A stretch of 64,000 nt of DNA from NCBI RefSeq assembly GCF_001661265.1, contig NW_017567002.1, positions 62,001 to 126,000 on the forward strand. The letters run 5' to 3'. Made by a program: the position numbers and the translations under genes. This DNA is from Saitoella complicata NRRL Y-17804. Taxonomy: Eukaryota; Ascomycota; Saitoellomycetes; Saitoellales; Saitoellaceae. Position 1 is the stretch's first letter. Each line of letters starts with the position of its first letter. The notes under the pieces were generated by a model. It was given only the letters and a program-made list of their open reading frames with translations, had not been told where the DNA came from and searched no databases. Shown in pieces: positions 42,360 to 55,505 of the stretch.

Positions 42360-43322
42360 ATGTCTGCCGAAAACGACGACTTCACCTACGTAACCCACAA
42401 GAAGCCCTACAGGAACAAGAAAGGCAGAAAAGTCTACCCGAAGCCTCCGCGTAGGCAGCTGGAATCCGACAATGCGAACGAGTACCGTCCAGCACCGACG
42501 GATAACCTGCCACTCGAGGAGCACGTGAAGCGATTTGAGCAGAAAGCGGAGGAGTTAAGATCATCAGATTTCTGGAAAGAGTTTCGATCAATGATCATGA
42601 ACCTCCTCCACCTCAAACGTCCCTTAATCTCTGACTCGGACCCCGAATTCCCACCACCCACCTCAACCCTCCCCCGCAACATCCAACGTTTCATCATCCT
42701 CGGCCTCGGCTCCCCAACAACCTCCCCAACAGCAACCTACCAACTCGCGCTTGCCCTCGAACTCTACGACATCCTCAACGCGTACGCGTCTGGCGTGGAA
42801 GGGATGATCCCGATCCGTGCATACGATCCCGTGTTTAATGCGCAGGATAAGGCGCTGTTGGGGTATTTTAAGGTTAGTACGCCCCCCATCGGGGGCGGGG
42901 AGGGGTTCGAGTTTGATGTCGGGGTGAGGACGGTGTGGTTTATGCCGCACTGTCCGACGGGGATGTATGAGAACTTGTGCAAGGGGATGGTGGAGTCGGC
43001 GAGTCCTTCTGTGGCGGGGAACGTGGTATTACTGGGGAACAATCTCAAGATGTATCCGGAAGCGAAGACGAAGGAGGAAATGGCTTTGACATACCCGAGT
43101 ATCCAGAGAGTAACAGAAGAGGGGATGGAGATCAGGCGGCTGCCCACGAATTTCGACAGGAACAACGTATTCAACGACATATGTCTGCAATGGGACTGGA
43201 AGATCCAGAAGGAGCTGCCAGCGTCAATGGAGCTTGAGGCAGATGGCAAAGCCTCGCCAGTAGAACAAGACGAGGAGGAAGACGAGATTTCAGCAAAGAT
43301 CGAGAGCTTGGCATTATGGTAA
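42360..43322 (+). CDS. SRR1-domain protein (Ber1-like)
   Basis: 320 aa in one exon. The SRR1-like domain runs from about residue 90 to 285, with ERNIQ-type opening PRNIQRFIILGLGSPTTSPT, the internal DPVFNAQDKALLGYF, and the signature MPHCPTGMYENLCKGMVE followed by NVVLLGNNLKMY. The N-terminal 45 residues are basic (KKPYRNKKGRKVYPKPPRR), also common in the family. Plant SRR1 acts in circadian and phytochrome signalling and yeast Ber1 affects microtubule-related processes; the biochemical activity is unsettled. The gene follows LIN1 on the same strand with only 127 bp between. Confidence 0.88.
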   Translation: MSAENDDFTYVTHKKPYRNKKGRKVYPKPPRRQLESDNANEYRPAPTDNLPLEEHVKRFEQKAEELRSSDFWKEFRSMIMNLLHLKRPLISDSDPEFPPPTSTLPRNIQRFIILGLGSPTTSPTATYQLALALELYDILNAYASGVEGMIPIRAYDPVFNAQDKALLGYFKVSTPPIGGGEGFEFDVGVRTVWFMPHCPTGMYENLCKGMVESASPSVAGNVVLLGNNLKMYPEAKTKEEMALTYPSIQRVTEEGMEIRRLPTNFDRNNVFNDICLQWDWKIQKELPASMELEADGKASPVEQDEEEDEISAKIESLALW

Positions 43323-43390
43323 TTCTATTAATGACCTAACCAAGGTGTGCAAACGCACGGGAATATATCGATTCTGCAACCACATTTTCC

Positions 43391-44899
<1,509 letters not shown>

Positions 44900-45110
44900 T
44901 TTGAATTGGATTTACCGTTTCTTCGCGTTTGGATGAAGTGTACGCTGCCTCGATGAGCTGCAGCACTCGCCACAATGTCGGATACTGCGCCACCGTACGT
45001 ATACGGTATGTTCGTACGACCGTGCACGTAAATATCGTATGAGCCAAGTGGAGACGTAAAGGAAGTCCGGAAACTTTCGCTTCGCCTCCCCGCGTACCGT
45101 ATCCTCGACG

Positions 45111-46374
45111 ATGTACGGGTTGCGATACTGGATACGATGTGTGTGGGTCTCTTTGTGTGTTCTGAGTGTGTGTCTGGCGGATGGTCAGGATGAGGGTCGT
45201 GCGGAGGAGTTCCTCTCAAAGGGAGGTCATACAAATAATTGGGCCGTACTCGTCAGCACCTCCAGATTCTGGTTCAACTACAGGGTATCTGGTGGTCCAG
45301 TCTCCATATCTTTACACATCGCTAATTGAACTGCGGGATAGCACATGGCAAACACCTTAGGAATGTACCGCACCGTCAAACGCCTCGGCATCCCCGACTC
45401 CCAAATTATCCTCATGCTCGCCGACGACATTGCCTGCAACCCCCGCAACGTCCTTCCCGCCTCTATCTTCAACTCCGCATCCCGCTCCCTCGACCTCTAC
45501 GGCCCATCCATCGAAGTTGACTACCGTGGCTACGAAGTAACCGTCGAAAACTTTATCAGGCTCTTGACGGGGAGGCATGAAGAAGGTGTCCCAAAGAGTA
45601 AGAGGTTGGGGAGTGATGAGAGGAGTAATGTGTTGGTGTATATGACGGGACATGGGGGTGATGAGTTTTTGAAGTTTCAGGATAGTGAGGAGATCAGTGC
45701 TTGGGATTTGGCGGATGCGTTTGCACAGATGTGGGAGAAGAAGAGGTGTGTACTCCATACCCCCCTTTCATTCTTTCTCTTGATGGTGAGCAACGACTAA
45801 TGGAGTCGACAGATACCACGAACTCCTCTTCATGACCGACACCTGTCAAGCAAACACTCTCTACACCCACTTCTACTCCCCCAACATCCTCGCAACCGGC
45901 TCCTCCGCAATCGGTGAATCCTCCTATTCCCACCACGCCGACGCCGACATTGGTGTCGCCGTAATCGATCGCTACACTTATTATAACCTCGAGTTTTTGG
46001 AGAAGGTTGAGAGAGGAGGCCGCGAGACGTTGGGGGAATTGTTTGAGGGCTATACGTGGGAGAGGATACATAGTACGGCGGGTGTTAGGACGGAGGGGTT
46101 TGCGAGGAATGTTGATAAAGTGCGGATTACGGATTTCTTCGGGGGGGATGTGGGGGTTGAAGTAGGGGTGCCGGAGGGGTTTAATGCTGGTGAGGGGGGT
46201 GGGGAGATAAGGGTGAATGAGAGTGAGGTTCCTTCACGATGGACATCAGTGACGAAGTTGAATGTTGGAAAGCCGGTATTGTTCCAACCTGGAGATGAAC
46301 AGGGAGTGTTGGACACGCCCAAATGGGCAGCTGCCATGCGAAGAGGCCGGAAATCGATAGCCCTTCTTCACTAG
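45111..46374 (+). CDS. GPI8: GPI8, catalytic subunit of GPI transamidase
   Basis: Caspase-like cysteine protease of the ER lumen that attaches GPI anchors. The exons are 45111-45284, 45342-45745 and 45813-46374 (introns 57 and 67 nt), giving 379 aa. The start at 45111 yields a signal peptide ([20 protein letters not shown]). The catalytic dyad is His162 ([10 protein letters not shown]) and Cys204 (MTDTCQAN), the same spacing as in human [14 protein letters not shown] keeps the cysteine equivalent to the one that disulphide-links to PIG-T/Gpi16. The C-terminus has no clear membrane helix, as in some homologues. The usual LVCTS is LVSTS here; that cysteine is not catalytic. Confidence 0.96.
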
Positions 46375-46917
46375 AAAACGCGACGGGACGAAAAGTACGG
46401 ATGAAGGCGTTCTTGAACACTGAGATACCCCGCTAAAGCACTCATCATTTAATTTTGAATATTTGCGAATCAAAAAAGAGGGATACGATGACACTCCTCA
46501 CTCAAAAAACCATAAGGGTCTCCTTCGTTGCCGGGGGAGGCCTGGGATTAAGGCACTACATAGCTTCGTTGCTCCCGGCACACACCTGCGTCTCGCATAC
46601 ATCAAAACAATACGCTCCAGCAGCATACACTCCGAAGCACAACAACAATACGGTTGGACATGGCTTTCCGGGTTGTAACAATGTCAAGCAACGTTCGCAC
46701 ATCACCATACCAGAGTACTTTGTGTCATGTCCAACGTGAATCTCCAAACTCGTTATCTAGGAGGTTGCTATATATAGCTGAGTAGTAATGTAACCTTGAC
46801 CTGATGCTCCTCATTAAACGAAAGAAACTCCCTAATCATACCATAACAAAACATATCCCTTTCCTTCCTTTCATGTTTTTTCCGTCCCTATTCCAAAGAA
46901 TGATTTCTCTCGTACCT
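46375..46917. other. Convergent spacer, no gene seen
   Basis: AT-rich 3' flanks of GPI8 and the demethylase gene. A 63-codon minus-strand frame with seven cysteines is present but has no supporting context. Confidence 0.45.
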
Positions 46918-49597
46918 TCACTGCTGACCCTGAACAGGAGCTGTAACCGGAGCAGTTTGTACCGGGGCAGGTGCACCAGGCATCCCATACGCCCCAGGAA
47001 CTGGCTGCTGATGGTACATCATATACGGGTTCTGCCCAGGCGGCATATGATAATACATCGGCGGCAGCGCACCATACATCCCCACAGGCGGCGTCGGACC
47101 CCCCATAGGCGCAGTACCCGGCAGCGGTGGTGCCATCATTGGCATGTATCCCATCCCCGGATACGGCAACTGCATCGGCGGAACAGCATGTGAATACGCC
47201 GCGGGCTGCACCTGAACACTCTTCACCTTTCTCGGACTGAACGTCGGAGTCGGCAACGGACTCTGCAGAATAACCCCATTAACCCTCCTCGGCGGCGCCA
47301 ACACCCACTTCCACTCGATCTCAAACGGCTCCGAAATACCCCCGAAATCAATAACGAGAGAGTGTTCCGTATGCCTGTTCTCGACGACTTGACCGGCAAA
47401 GATATCGCCTTTGCGCAGTTGGATTTGGACGACATCGCCGAGGAGGAGGCTGCGGGCGTAGTCGTAGATATCGGTGTTGTTCTCCAAGTATTCGCGAGCC
47501 ACGCGTTTCGGCCGGTGGTATTTGCATTCGACGTTGATGATCATCTCGCCGTCCTTCTCGTAGCTCTCAACTAGACAGCCAGCCTGGGAAGCGCATGTAG
47601 CATGATACGCCCTCACGCACTTCGGGTTTGCGCATTGGAAACACGCACCTTTCTGTCTCCGGCAATGTCCACACTTCAACTTCCACCTATCCTTCGAGAT
47701 ATTCTCAACGCCCATGACCCTCTCGATACCATCCTCCCCGGTGGTGAAGTACGTCTCCGGGATATATGTAGCACAAAGACGATGCACCATCTTGTTCGAC
47801 TCCCCGACAGGCAGCATATCACCCACATACCAATCAACAATAGCAGGACACAACTCACATTGTTCCTCCTTCTCCACGTTAAACTTAATCTTCAGCTTCT
47901 TCTTCCCCTCCCCTTCGCCACCCTCCCCACCCTCCGCCTTCCTCTTCCTCTTCGTCATCCTCCCCTCCCCCTCCCCCGGAACCGGCGCCCGAATATCATA
48001 ACCATGCTTCAAACTCTCTACAATTTCATCAACATCAATCATAACCGCATCCGGAATACACTGACAGGGCTTCGCAAGCCTCCCATACTCCAACCACTCC
48101 TCCGTCGCAAAATTCACAGACTCGGCACAGTTGTATCCAAGGTTATACCCCGCGTGATACCCGAACGGGAAAGTGATAACGAATTCGCCTTCGTTGTGGA
48201 CGAGTTTGTTGACTTTGATGCCGTTTTGGGCGAGGACGGTGGGTGAGACGTTGAAGGTTTTGTGACGGAGGAATTCGGGACATTCTTTGTAGTCTTGGGG
48301 GAAGTGCTGTTTCATGACTTGTTCGAAGCGCGGAAGGTCATGTTGAGAGATGGAGTACCATTGCTTTGGTGCACCGAAGTGGATGTAGTTGATTGAGTAA
48401 AGATCCATATCCTCGACATGCCACGCAAACGAAGCCTTCCACATTCCCAGATAGAGGTATGCCGAATTGACACCAGGCAGCACCCTTCCAATCCTGTTCA
48501 AGATGTTGTCAAGCTTAGCGACGTTCCACGCCTCCGTCGAATCCTCGAACAATGATCCCGGAAGATCAGCACCGTAGAGCGGGTCATTGTACGTAAGTGT
48601 TTTCCAATAGATACGCTCAAGTTCCTCGCAACGTTCGGGTGTGAAAGACGCCAACTCCTCCTTCGAAAGACGGTAGTCAAAGTCAGCGAACGCCTTGTCT
48701 GTATGTGCAGCCGATCGCGCACGTCGCGCAGCATTGACACCAGGACCCTTCGTGATCTTAGGTCCCTCTTCCTCCTCGAAAGACCCGTGTGTAGTAGGCG
48801 TCGGCGGCGTAAGTGGGCGAGACGTAGCTTTGGTCTCCGCCTGAGAAGAAACCGCACGCTCGGACTGTCCAGCAGTCATGGGCGGCGTGAGTTCCTCCGC
48901 AGCAGCAGTAGATGATCTCGTCGGAGTCGTCGAAGCAGTCGCATCTTCTTCCTTTTCTTCGCTTTCCTCCCTGGGAACACCCCTGGTACTCTTCCTGCGT
49001 GCGCCTTCCGCTCTTTTCTCACCCCTCTTCGCCGGGGGCTGGTGTTCCGAACCCTCACAAAGTTTCTTCCATTGCACAAGTGAATAGCTATTCCTCTTCT
49101 CCAAATTCGTCTGTCTGAACCACCCAGCCGACCCAACAATATTCTGCTCAATGGGTGACCGAACCCGGATCGACTTGACCTTTTGTGAGAGATCGGGAAG
49201 AGCAGCGGTCCATTCCGCAGGCGGGATAACCTTCACGATACCAGTTTCCATTCCATAGTGGTTAATTCGTCGGACAAAATCGGGGAAGGAACGAAACTGA
49301 TCCATGGTCTGCAGATAGAAGGTTAGCTGTGGCTGACTCCCGCGATCGGCGGGAACATCACGAAGTACGTACCGGCTTAAACACAGGAACTTTCCCGCCG
49401 CCGTAATAGTGATCGGGCAAGATAGGTTCCTCCTTCACCTCCTCTTTCTTCGTTTCGGTAGGGTTTTCGGCATTCTCGGTCGTGGATGCAGGTTGATTAG
49501 GTTGAGTCACTCCTTCGATGGTGGTGCTGTTGACAATGGGAGACTCGGGCTGCACCGTCACCATGAGGGTATCGGGCACAGCAGATGGCGCTTCCAT
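46918..49597 (-). CDS. KDM4/Rph1-type JmjC histone demethylase
   Basis: Fe(II)/2-oxoglutarate-dependent lysine demethylase of the KDM4 group, which acts on H3K9 and H3K36 methylation. Exons 49597-49373 and 49308-46918 with a 64-nt intron (branch GCTAAC) give 871 aa. The JmjN domain (VPVFKP-TMDQFRSFPDFVRR) is split by the intron. The JmjC metal ligands are His372 and Glu374 (AWHVEDMDLYSINYIHFG) and His460 (GYHAGYNLGYNCAES). An extended PHD follows (CELC ... MVHRLCATYI ... CGHCRRQKGACFQC ... YHATCASQAG), then a basic helix-rich part and a Pro/Gly/Met/Tyr-rich tail. Start choice: an in-frame ATG at 49756 would add 53 less convincing residues. Yeast Rph1 and Gis1 have C2H2 fingers instead of an ePHD. 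Confidence 0.93.
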
Positions 49598-50009
49598 TGC
49601 TGTGAGTCCTCCGTATTGGTAGCTCGTTCGGGTTGAATGCACTGGACGGGCTATAGAGGCTGGGGGGGTGTTGAGGTTGTGTTTTGGCTGGTTCGTACTT
49701 GCCAGCTGCGACTTCCAGGGCGCGCCGGGGCCTTGGACTCGCACCGAAGCAGCCATCTGCACCCAGAGCGCGGCGAAGGATGCCCGGCCGTCGAAGATCA
49801 GAGAACTGCGGAAAACGCTTCTTGAGCCAGGCAGAAGACAACTTCATGAATTATAAAGACGCATTCATCCCTGAAAACCCTCACTTTGCTGGACAGCTGT
49901 GGCTGCGGTTTGCTGCAGTGCCTGCCTCGGCCCTACCGTAACGTGCGTAATATTCGATTCCCCAGTATTCATTCAAGCAACTCGTATCAGCGGATGTGCA
50001 CAATCCGCA
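49598..50009. other. Divergent spacer between the demethylase and RRM genes
   Basis: Part may be translated if the demethylase starts at 49756. No other element seen. Confidence 0.4.
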
Positions 50010-52162
50010 ATGGATGCCATGGACATAGATCCCGACGGTAGGAAGTATTTGTGCCCTCCGCCCGGCTTCTTCGAAGCTCTCGCCGATTTTCCGGACTACG
50101 ATGACCTCCCTCCCAAGCACAAGACCGTGCAGCACAAAGCTCATAAGCACCTGATCTGCCTCCCGCAGCGCGAAGAATTGGAGAGAAATAAGTTGTTCGC
50201 TAAGCATACGAAGGAGCTGGAGGAGTTTTATGCGAAGTTGCCGGAGCAGTGGGATCCAGACACGGTGGAGTACGCAGTCTCGAGTGGGAGGCCGGCGGAG
50301 AGTATGTGTTTATTACCATCGACGAAGGCCTTGCTCAACACTACAATCTCGACGAATTCTTCAATGGATCTAAGCAGCATCAAGGCCGCCATCTGCACCC
50401 TCATCCCCACCAACACACCTTCCGACGACAAACTCTCCCTCAACGAACTTACCCTTCGCCTCGGTGCTGTCGCAGTGAGTCTCCGTTCATCGATGGTGGA
50501 GGAGTATGAAGCGTTACGATTTCGTCAACTCGAGGAGCGGAATTACTTGCACAAGATGTTGAAGGAGGAGCTTGGTGGGATGGATCGGGTACCGAGGATG
50601 CCGGCACGGGAAGTGAGGGATGTGGGTGTGGGACAGCAGGGTGTTGAACAGCAACCAGCAGTGCAACGGCCTGCTCAAGGCCTTCGTCTCGATACAACCG
50701 CACCGCCTTCTTCCATCCCACTAAAACGCGGTATTTCCCCCTCTGTCGCAAATGCACCGCGCATTCCTCCTGCACTCCGCACTGAAAACGACCATGCACT
50801 CTCTCCAGTCGCACTTCATCGACACCCATTGGAGTTTCCTGGATACGCTTGTGGTATGTTCAGTGTGGACTACTGTAACGTGTTTCGTGGGTACTTGTGC
50901 TAACATTTCTACGTGTAGAACATTACAGGAACTACGGGTCTTGTCGTCACCGTGAAGAATGTGTTCGCGCTCTGAAGATTGAAAAGGAGGAGCGTTCTAT
51001 GAGTCCCCAATACAGCTACGGCGATGGCCCGGGCATGCATCTCAGTCGTGAACGCAACCTTCGGGAGGATTACCACTCGGAAAGGTTCATGCAGCCGAAC
51101 ACTGGGCCAACGGTGACAAGGAATTCAATTCGTCCGCCGCGGGAGGGCGATCGAAGCAATTATTCGGTCAAACCGGTAGTAGCACCGCGTGCTACGTCTC
51201 CGCCTGGAATCAAGACCCCTGTTGTTTCTCCAGCAGCAAACACTGTTTTGGCTAATCGGCTTCCAGCACCAGCACATAATACCGGTGGTGAGTCAACCCA
51301 AACCTCCACGAGGGTGTTGTTCGTCGGCAACCTCCCCTTCGAAACCAAAGAGACAGATTTGAGAGAACATTTTGGCAAGGCGGGCGCCATTCAGCACGTC
51401 AACATACCAAAAAACAAGCAGAGCAGGGGATACACGATTTATGCATTTGTGTATTTCGAGACGACGGAGGCTGTGACGCGTGCATTGAGCATGCATGATC
51501 TTGGAGATTTCTGGGGGAGGAAACTCAGACTTCAATACGGACGCATGAAGGATATCCCGAACCAGGGCGAGCGAGCCGCAGCGATGGCAGAAGGAGGAGC
51601 TGGTGGCACAGCCATCCTGAATCAGTCTGACCCACTCCCCGAAGTCTCCACATCCCACACAGACGAAGAAGCACACCGTCAAAAGCCCCGTGAAGGTCGT
51701 GAGGTCGACCTGTGGAGCGTCTTTACCAGGATCAACATCATCGCAGACCAATGTGCCGTCATCCTACCCCTCGTGGGCGCCCAAGTCGAGTTATTCGCTC
51801 AAGGCAAAGTCCCCTTCGCCTCCGTCATCCGCGAAGCCTTCAACGCGCTCCCTTTTCCCGCAATGTCCCATCCAGTCGACTACAAAGGAATCGGGGAGTT
51901 CATGACCTGGGTCAATTTGCCGACCACCTACCCACTTGTGCAAGTGGTCGGTATGGCGATGGGGCCGTTGTTGTTGGCGGGGAAGCTATCGTTGCAGGGT
52001 GCGAGTAGTGTCATGGCGAGTGCGCACAAACTGTGTTGTGAGATTGAGGAGCAGGGGAGGGTGTTGCCGAGTGTGGAGGAGATGAGGCCGAGGACGATTA
52101 TGGGGGGTGCTGTGGAGGTGAAATCGTATGAGAAAGCGAGGGATCCTAGATTGAATCCGTAG
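50010..52162 (+). CDS. RRM protein with a degenerate CCCH-like finger
   Basis: Exons 50010-50853 and 50919-52162 with a 65-nt intron (branch TGCTAAC) give 695 aa. Residues about 20-200 are helical (HTKELEEFYAKLPEQWDPDT; YEALRFRQLEERNYLHKMLK). The splice creates ACEHYRNYGSCRHREECVRAL, with Cys281, Cys290 and Cys296 in the C-x8-C-x5-C spacing of a CCCH finger but Leu300 where His is expected. One RRM spans about 412-492, with RNP2-like LFVGNL and RNP1-like GYTIYAFVYF. A helical C-terminal region follows (VDLWSVFTRINIIADQCAVI). RNA binding is clear from the RRM; I do not recognise the orthologous group. Confidence 0.85.
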
Positions 52163-52382
52163 GGGTGCCGTGATGCGGGAATATGTTTACTGCTGACGAC
52201 ATGCAGTTGTCGGGTTTTGGCTAAAAGTTGTTGGGGGCATTCACATGGGTGGAGTTTGCTACGAGTTATACCTTAAGGATACCTTATTATTGATTACTGA
52301 ATATGTTATATAACGGTTGCGATCGTGACGACTGGCCGTACAACAAATAAGCGTGATGCCTTTCCCAAAAGCAAATCGATGG

Positions 52383-52718
52383 TCACTCCTCCTCCTCCTT
52401 ATCCGCTTCGTGCTTGACCTTCCTTGACGTCTTCTTCGGAACAGGCTTCTTCTCTCCTTCCTCATCGTTCTCCTCAGGGCTGACAACCTTCGACCTCTTC
52501 CTTGTAGTATGGTTTGGGGATCCATTGATGGTATTCTTCTCCTCCGACATCCCCGTGGCTTTCTTCATTTTGGACAGCTTTAGGTAAACGGCATTCCTAG
52601 TAAGCCCATCTCCAAGTTCCTCGGCAACAGCGGATATATCGGTAGACTTGGAATGCTTAAGACAAAGGAGGAGGAGACGACGTTCGTTTTCTGCGGACCA
52701 GTTGTATCTGGACGACAT
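52383..52718 (-). CDS. Small SANT/Myb-like protein, 111 aa
   Basis: One exon. Residues 1-55 resemble a single Myb/SANT helix-turn-helix (YNWSAENERRLLLLCLKHSK, then AVAEELGDGLTRNAVYLKLS), with Trp7 in the helix-1 position. The rest is Lys/Glu-rich and disordered (KKPVPKKTSRKVKHEADKEE). Many filamentous ascomycetes encode short proteins of this kind of unknown role. DNA binding is inferred. It is convergent with the RRM gene. Confidence 0.7.
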   Translation of the reverse strand: MSSRYNWSAENERRLLLLCLKHSKSTDISAVAEELGDGLTRNAVYLKLSKMKKATGMSEEKNTINGSPNHTTRKRSKVVSPEENDEEGEKKPVPKKTSRKVKHEADKEEEE

Positions 52719-53303
52719 GTCTGCTAACGTTAACGTTGCAAGCTTAGCATGCGCAATGTAAGCTTATGAGCCTTATATACAGCGAAGAGAAACGAGGTCA
52801 ACTCACCAAGAAACTGTACACGAGTGTTTCAGAATAGGATTTTTGTTGCAAAGCAGCCCTCGTGAGTGTGAGAGCAGAGCAACGATTGTTGGGGTGTCGT
52901 GGGATGCACTCAATCATTAAGACCGGCACCGGCCCGCGGGCTCGGGAAAACAGGCACGACGACTTGCGGACACAGCTGTTTGACTAGGCAAATCTCAAGG
53001 AAGAGCCGAAATCAGTGATAGCTACGTCGTCCCAGAATTCCCACGCTTGCCATCGCACATTCTCGGGTAGTGAAGCATACTGAAGTATGAAAATATGCTC
53101 TTCGATCGTGATTGTTGGTCGGTAGATGGATTAAGAAGTAGAGATAAAACTCAGGACTTCATTTTTGTACGGCAATGAATGAAGCGACCCCCAATTGCGC
53201 GTGCACCAGCAGATGCAGGCCACATGTGCACCGTCGGCCGAAACCAAACGTCACCACCAGATCAAAGCTCCCTCGCGTACAACTACGATAGCAAACGCCA
53301 AAC
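52719..53303. other. Divergent spacer between the Myb-like gene and GET5
   Basis: No gene recognised. AACGTTAACGTTAGCAG just before the Myb-like ATG could be the end of a 5'-UTR intron. Nothing else is seen. Confidence 0.4.
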
Positions 53304-53993
53304 ATGTCAACCCAAATCGATGAACTCACCTTCGCAAAATCCTTCCTCTCCTCCCTCACCACAAAGGCCCTCAAATCAACCCCATCCCACAACACCTCCC
53401 GCCCCATCACCAATGCCCTCCTCCCACCCATGCCAACCTCCAAGCGAAAGCGCTCCGCTCCTACCAACCCCACCTCCCAAACCGTCACACTGACCGCGAA
53501 ATCCCTCCGCGGTCCTGCCGTGAATGTGGTCCTGAATGATGTTGATGCACGTACGACATGGCTCAACATCCGTGACCGAGTCGCCGCCGAGATCGGGCTT
53601 GGCGGAGAAGCCGATAAAGTCCGCGTCTTGGTCAAAGCGAAACCCGTCGTTGTCAGTAAGACTGTCGGCGAGGTATTGGGAGAGGGAGTCACGGAGGGTA
53701 CGGTACAGGTTATGTTAATGGGTGGTGTTGTTCCCAAGGCTAAAGAGGAGGTGCCGGAGCCGGTGAAGGAGGTGGGTGGTACGAAGGTCCAGGGTGCGCA
53801 GGATGTGGAGGCTGTGTTACAGGGTTCTACGGGGACTGCAGAGGTGAAGGCTCAGACGACGTCGAAGGAGTTTTGGGTGGATTTGCGGGAGTGGATTGCG
53901 GCGCGGTCGGATGTGGGGGAGAAGGAGAAGGTGTACGAGGCGTTCAAGCAAGGGTACCAGGCGCAGTTTGGATCTCTCCCAGATCGCGTTTAG
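53304..53993 (+). CDS. GET5: GET5/MDY2-type ubiquitin-like protein
   Basis: Component of the Get4-Get5 complex that hands tail-anchored proteins to Get3 for ER insertion. It is 229 aa in one exon. The N-terminal helix (DELTFAKSFLSSLTTKALKS) matches the Get4-binding segment of Get5. A ubiquitin-like domain runs about 58-142 (VTLTAKSLRGPAVNVVLNDV ... GGEADKVRVLVKAKPVVVSK). A C-terminal helical module (FWVDLREWIAARSDVGEKEK) matches the family's dimerisation domain. Identity is modest, but the three-part order is characteristic. Confidence 0.85.
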   Translation: MSTQIDELTFAKSFLSSLTTKALKSTPSHNTSRPITNALLPPMPTSKRKRSAPTNPTSQTVTLTAKSLRGPAVNVVLNDVDARTTWLNIRDRVAAEIGLGGEADKVRVLVKAKPVVVSKTVGEVLGEGVTEGTVQVMLMGGVVPKAKEEVPEPVKEVGGTKVQGAQDVEAVLQGSTGTAEVKAQTTSKEFWVDLREWIAARSDVGEKEKVYEAFKQGYQAQFGSLPDRV

Positions 53994-54206
53994 AGCCCCA
54001 TGCGCAGGGATCGCGCGGAACGGGTGTGTGTGTCGAGACAGTGTCGCTCGCGATAAATCAACGCTGTACGAAATGAAAGAAGAAAGAAGGGTCCCATCCA
54101 TTAACAAACAAAAATACAAACGAAAAACCAATACGCCGAGTCCGTCCCATAAATCTACACCCTCACTCCCTCATAATCCCACTTTACCCCACCCCACACG
54201 TGCACT

Positions 54207-54763
54207 CTACAACTGCTTCTTCTTCTCTCCCTCCTTCCCAAGCATCGCCCGGTGAATATGCGGCAACACACCTCCGCTCGCGATCGTTGCCCGAATCAAG
54301 GTATCCAGCTCCTCATCACCACGGATCGCGAGTTGGAGGTGACGGGGGGTAATACGTTTGACTTTGAGATCTTTTGCGGCGTTACCGGCGAGTTCGAGGA
54401 CTTCTGCAGTGAGGTATTCGAGGACGGCAGTGGAGTAGATGGCGGCCTTTAGTCACGGTATTAGCAATGCGCTCCATAACATAGAGAGTGAGATAGGATG
54501 CGACGGCGCTGATCGACCAATCACAAGCTACGAAACGTCCACCATCGCGCCCGTCGCACACCCAATCCTTTCCCAAGAAGACATACCGAAGCTCCAACCC
54601 TCATATTATTCTGCGTCCTCAGCTTCAAGAACCTCCTAACACGACCAACAGGAAACTGCAACCCCGCACGAGCCGAATGCGAGATGGCTGTGCGGCCATC
54701 TTTCATGGGTCCAGCTTTGCCGCCCATGGACTTTCCTTTTCCACCCATTGATTTGCCGGACAT
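54207..54763 (-). CDS. HTZ1: Histone variant H2A.Z
   Basis: Replaces H2A at promoters through the SWR1 complex, which also contains Rvb2 (coded at 43.4-44.9 kb). Exons 54763-54587 and 54446-54207, with a 140-nt intron (branch GCTAAT), give 138 aa. The start [20 protein letters not shown] has the acetylatable lysine tail. The core reads [40 protein letters not shown], and the H2A.Z-specific [20 protein letters not shown] followed by [20 protein letters not shown], without the SQ(E/D) motif of canonical fungal H2A. The intron is longer than most here. Confidence 0.97.
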
Positions 54764-55505
54764 AGTTGCGAGGGTGTTGGTGGTGGTTGGTGGAGGAGGA
54801 AGGTGAGAGGTGTTGCGTAGGGACGAGACGCGTGTTTGCGGGTGGGCGCGTCTCGGCGCGATCTGGTCACGTGTCGTGTCACAAAGAATCTACACAAGTA
54901 ACCGTTTTAAATGGTCCAGCCAAATACTCCGAACCTTTCTATGGCGTCTTGGTCGTGCACGGGTCGATTGGAACTTCCGCGACGTCAATTCGCTTCAATC
55001 CCGAAAACGCTTCCGCGCATTCGCAAGCGCTTCCGCTACCGACAATTCCGCGGCGGCCGGACTGACGGTGAATGTGCTTTCCTCCATGGCTCCCAAGAAA
55101 GCGTTCAATTGGCTGTCCAGTAATTGCACGGATCGTCTCGAGTCTCGGAAATTCTTTCTTCCTTCCCTGTGCCTTCTTCACCTCGGATGAACTCCCCATG
55201 CAAGTCTCCGGTCGAAGCGTAAGTCCGAGACCCCAGACGCCAAACTTCCCCGCCTAAGCAGCCAATCATAACTCAATTCTCGTCGCCTTGTATGACAGCC
55301 ATGCAGCCGTCTCTCTAGGGCTTTGTGTCGCTTGTGTTTGCGCTTCAACGGCAGCGGTTGCGCATGCGGTTGTGAACGTCAAACCCCCCGCGGACATGAA
55401 ACGATGTCCGGAAGTCCCATAAATACCCATACCATCCGTCACCACCACCGTCCTCACACTTGATCCCTAACCTTTGTCAAGCCCACAGACATACGCACCA
55501 AGACA
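54764..55505. other. Divergent spacer between H2A.Z and an SDR gene
   Basis: No known gene. A CACGTG palindrome at 54868-54873, 105 bp upstream of the H2A.Z ATG, is a possible bHLH (Cbf1-type) site. A 126-codon plus-strand frame (54810-55190) shows no family motif. A TATA-like ATAAATA at 55419-55425 precedes the SDR gene by about 80 bp. Confidence 0.4.
55419..55425 (+). promoter_or_regulatory. TATA-like element of the SDR gene
   Basis: ATAAATA 81 bp upstream of the ATG at 55506, in an otherwise GC-rich region. Confidence 0.4.

Noticed and set aside
46556-46747. 63-codon minus-strand frame with seven cysteines
   Set aside because: Short, no signal peptide, no splice or promoter context, and it lies in a convergent 3' spacer.
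54810-55190. 126-codon plus-strand frame between H2A.Z and the SDR gene
   Set aside because: Arg/Ser/Leu-rich with no family signal; part of it overlaps the likely H2A.Z promoter.
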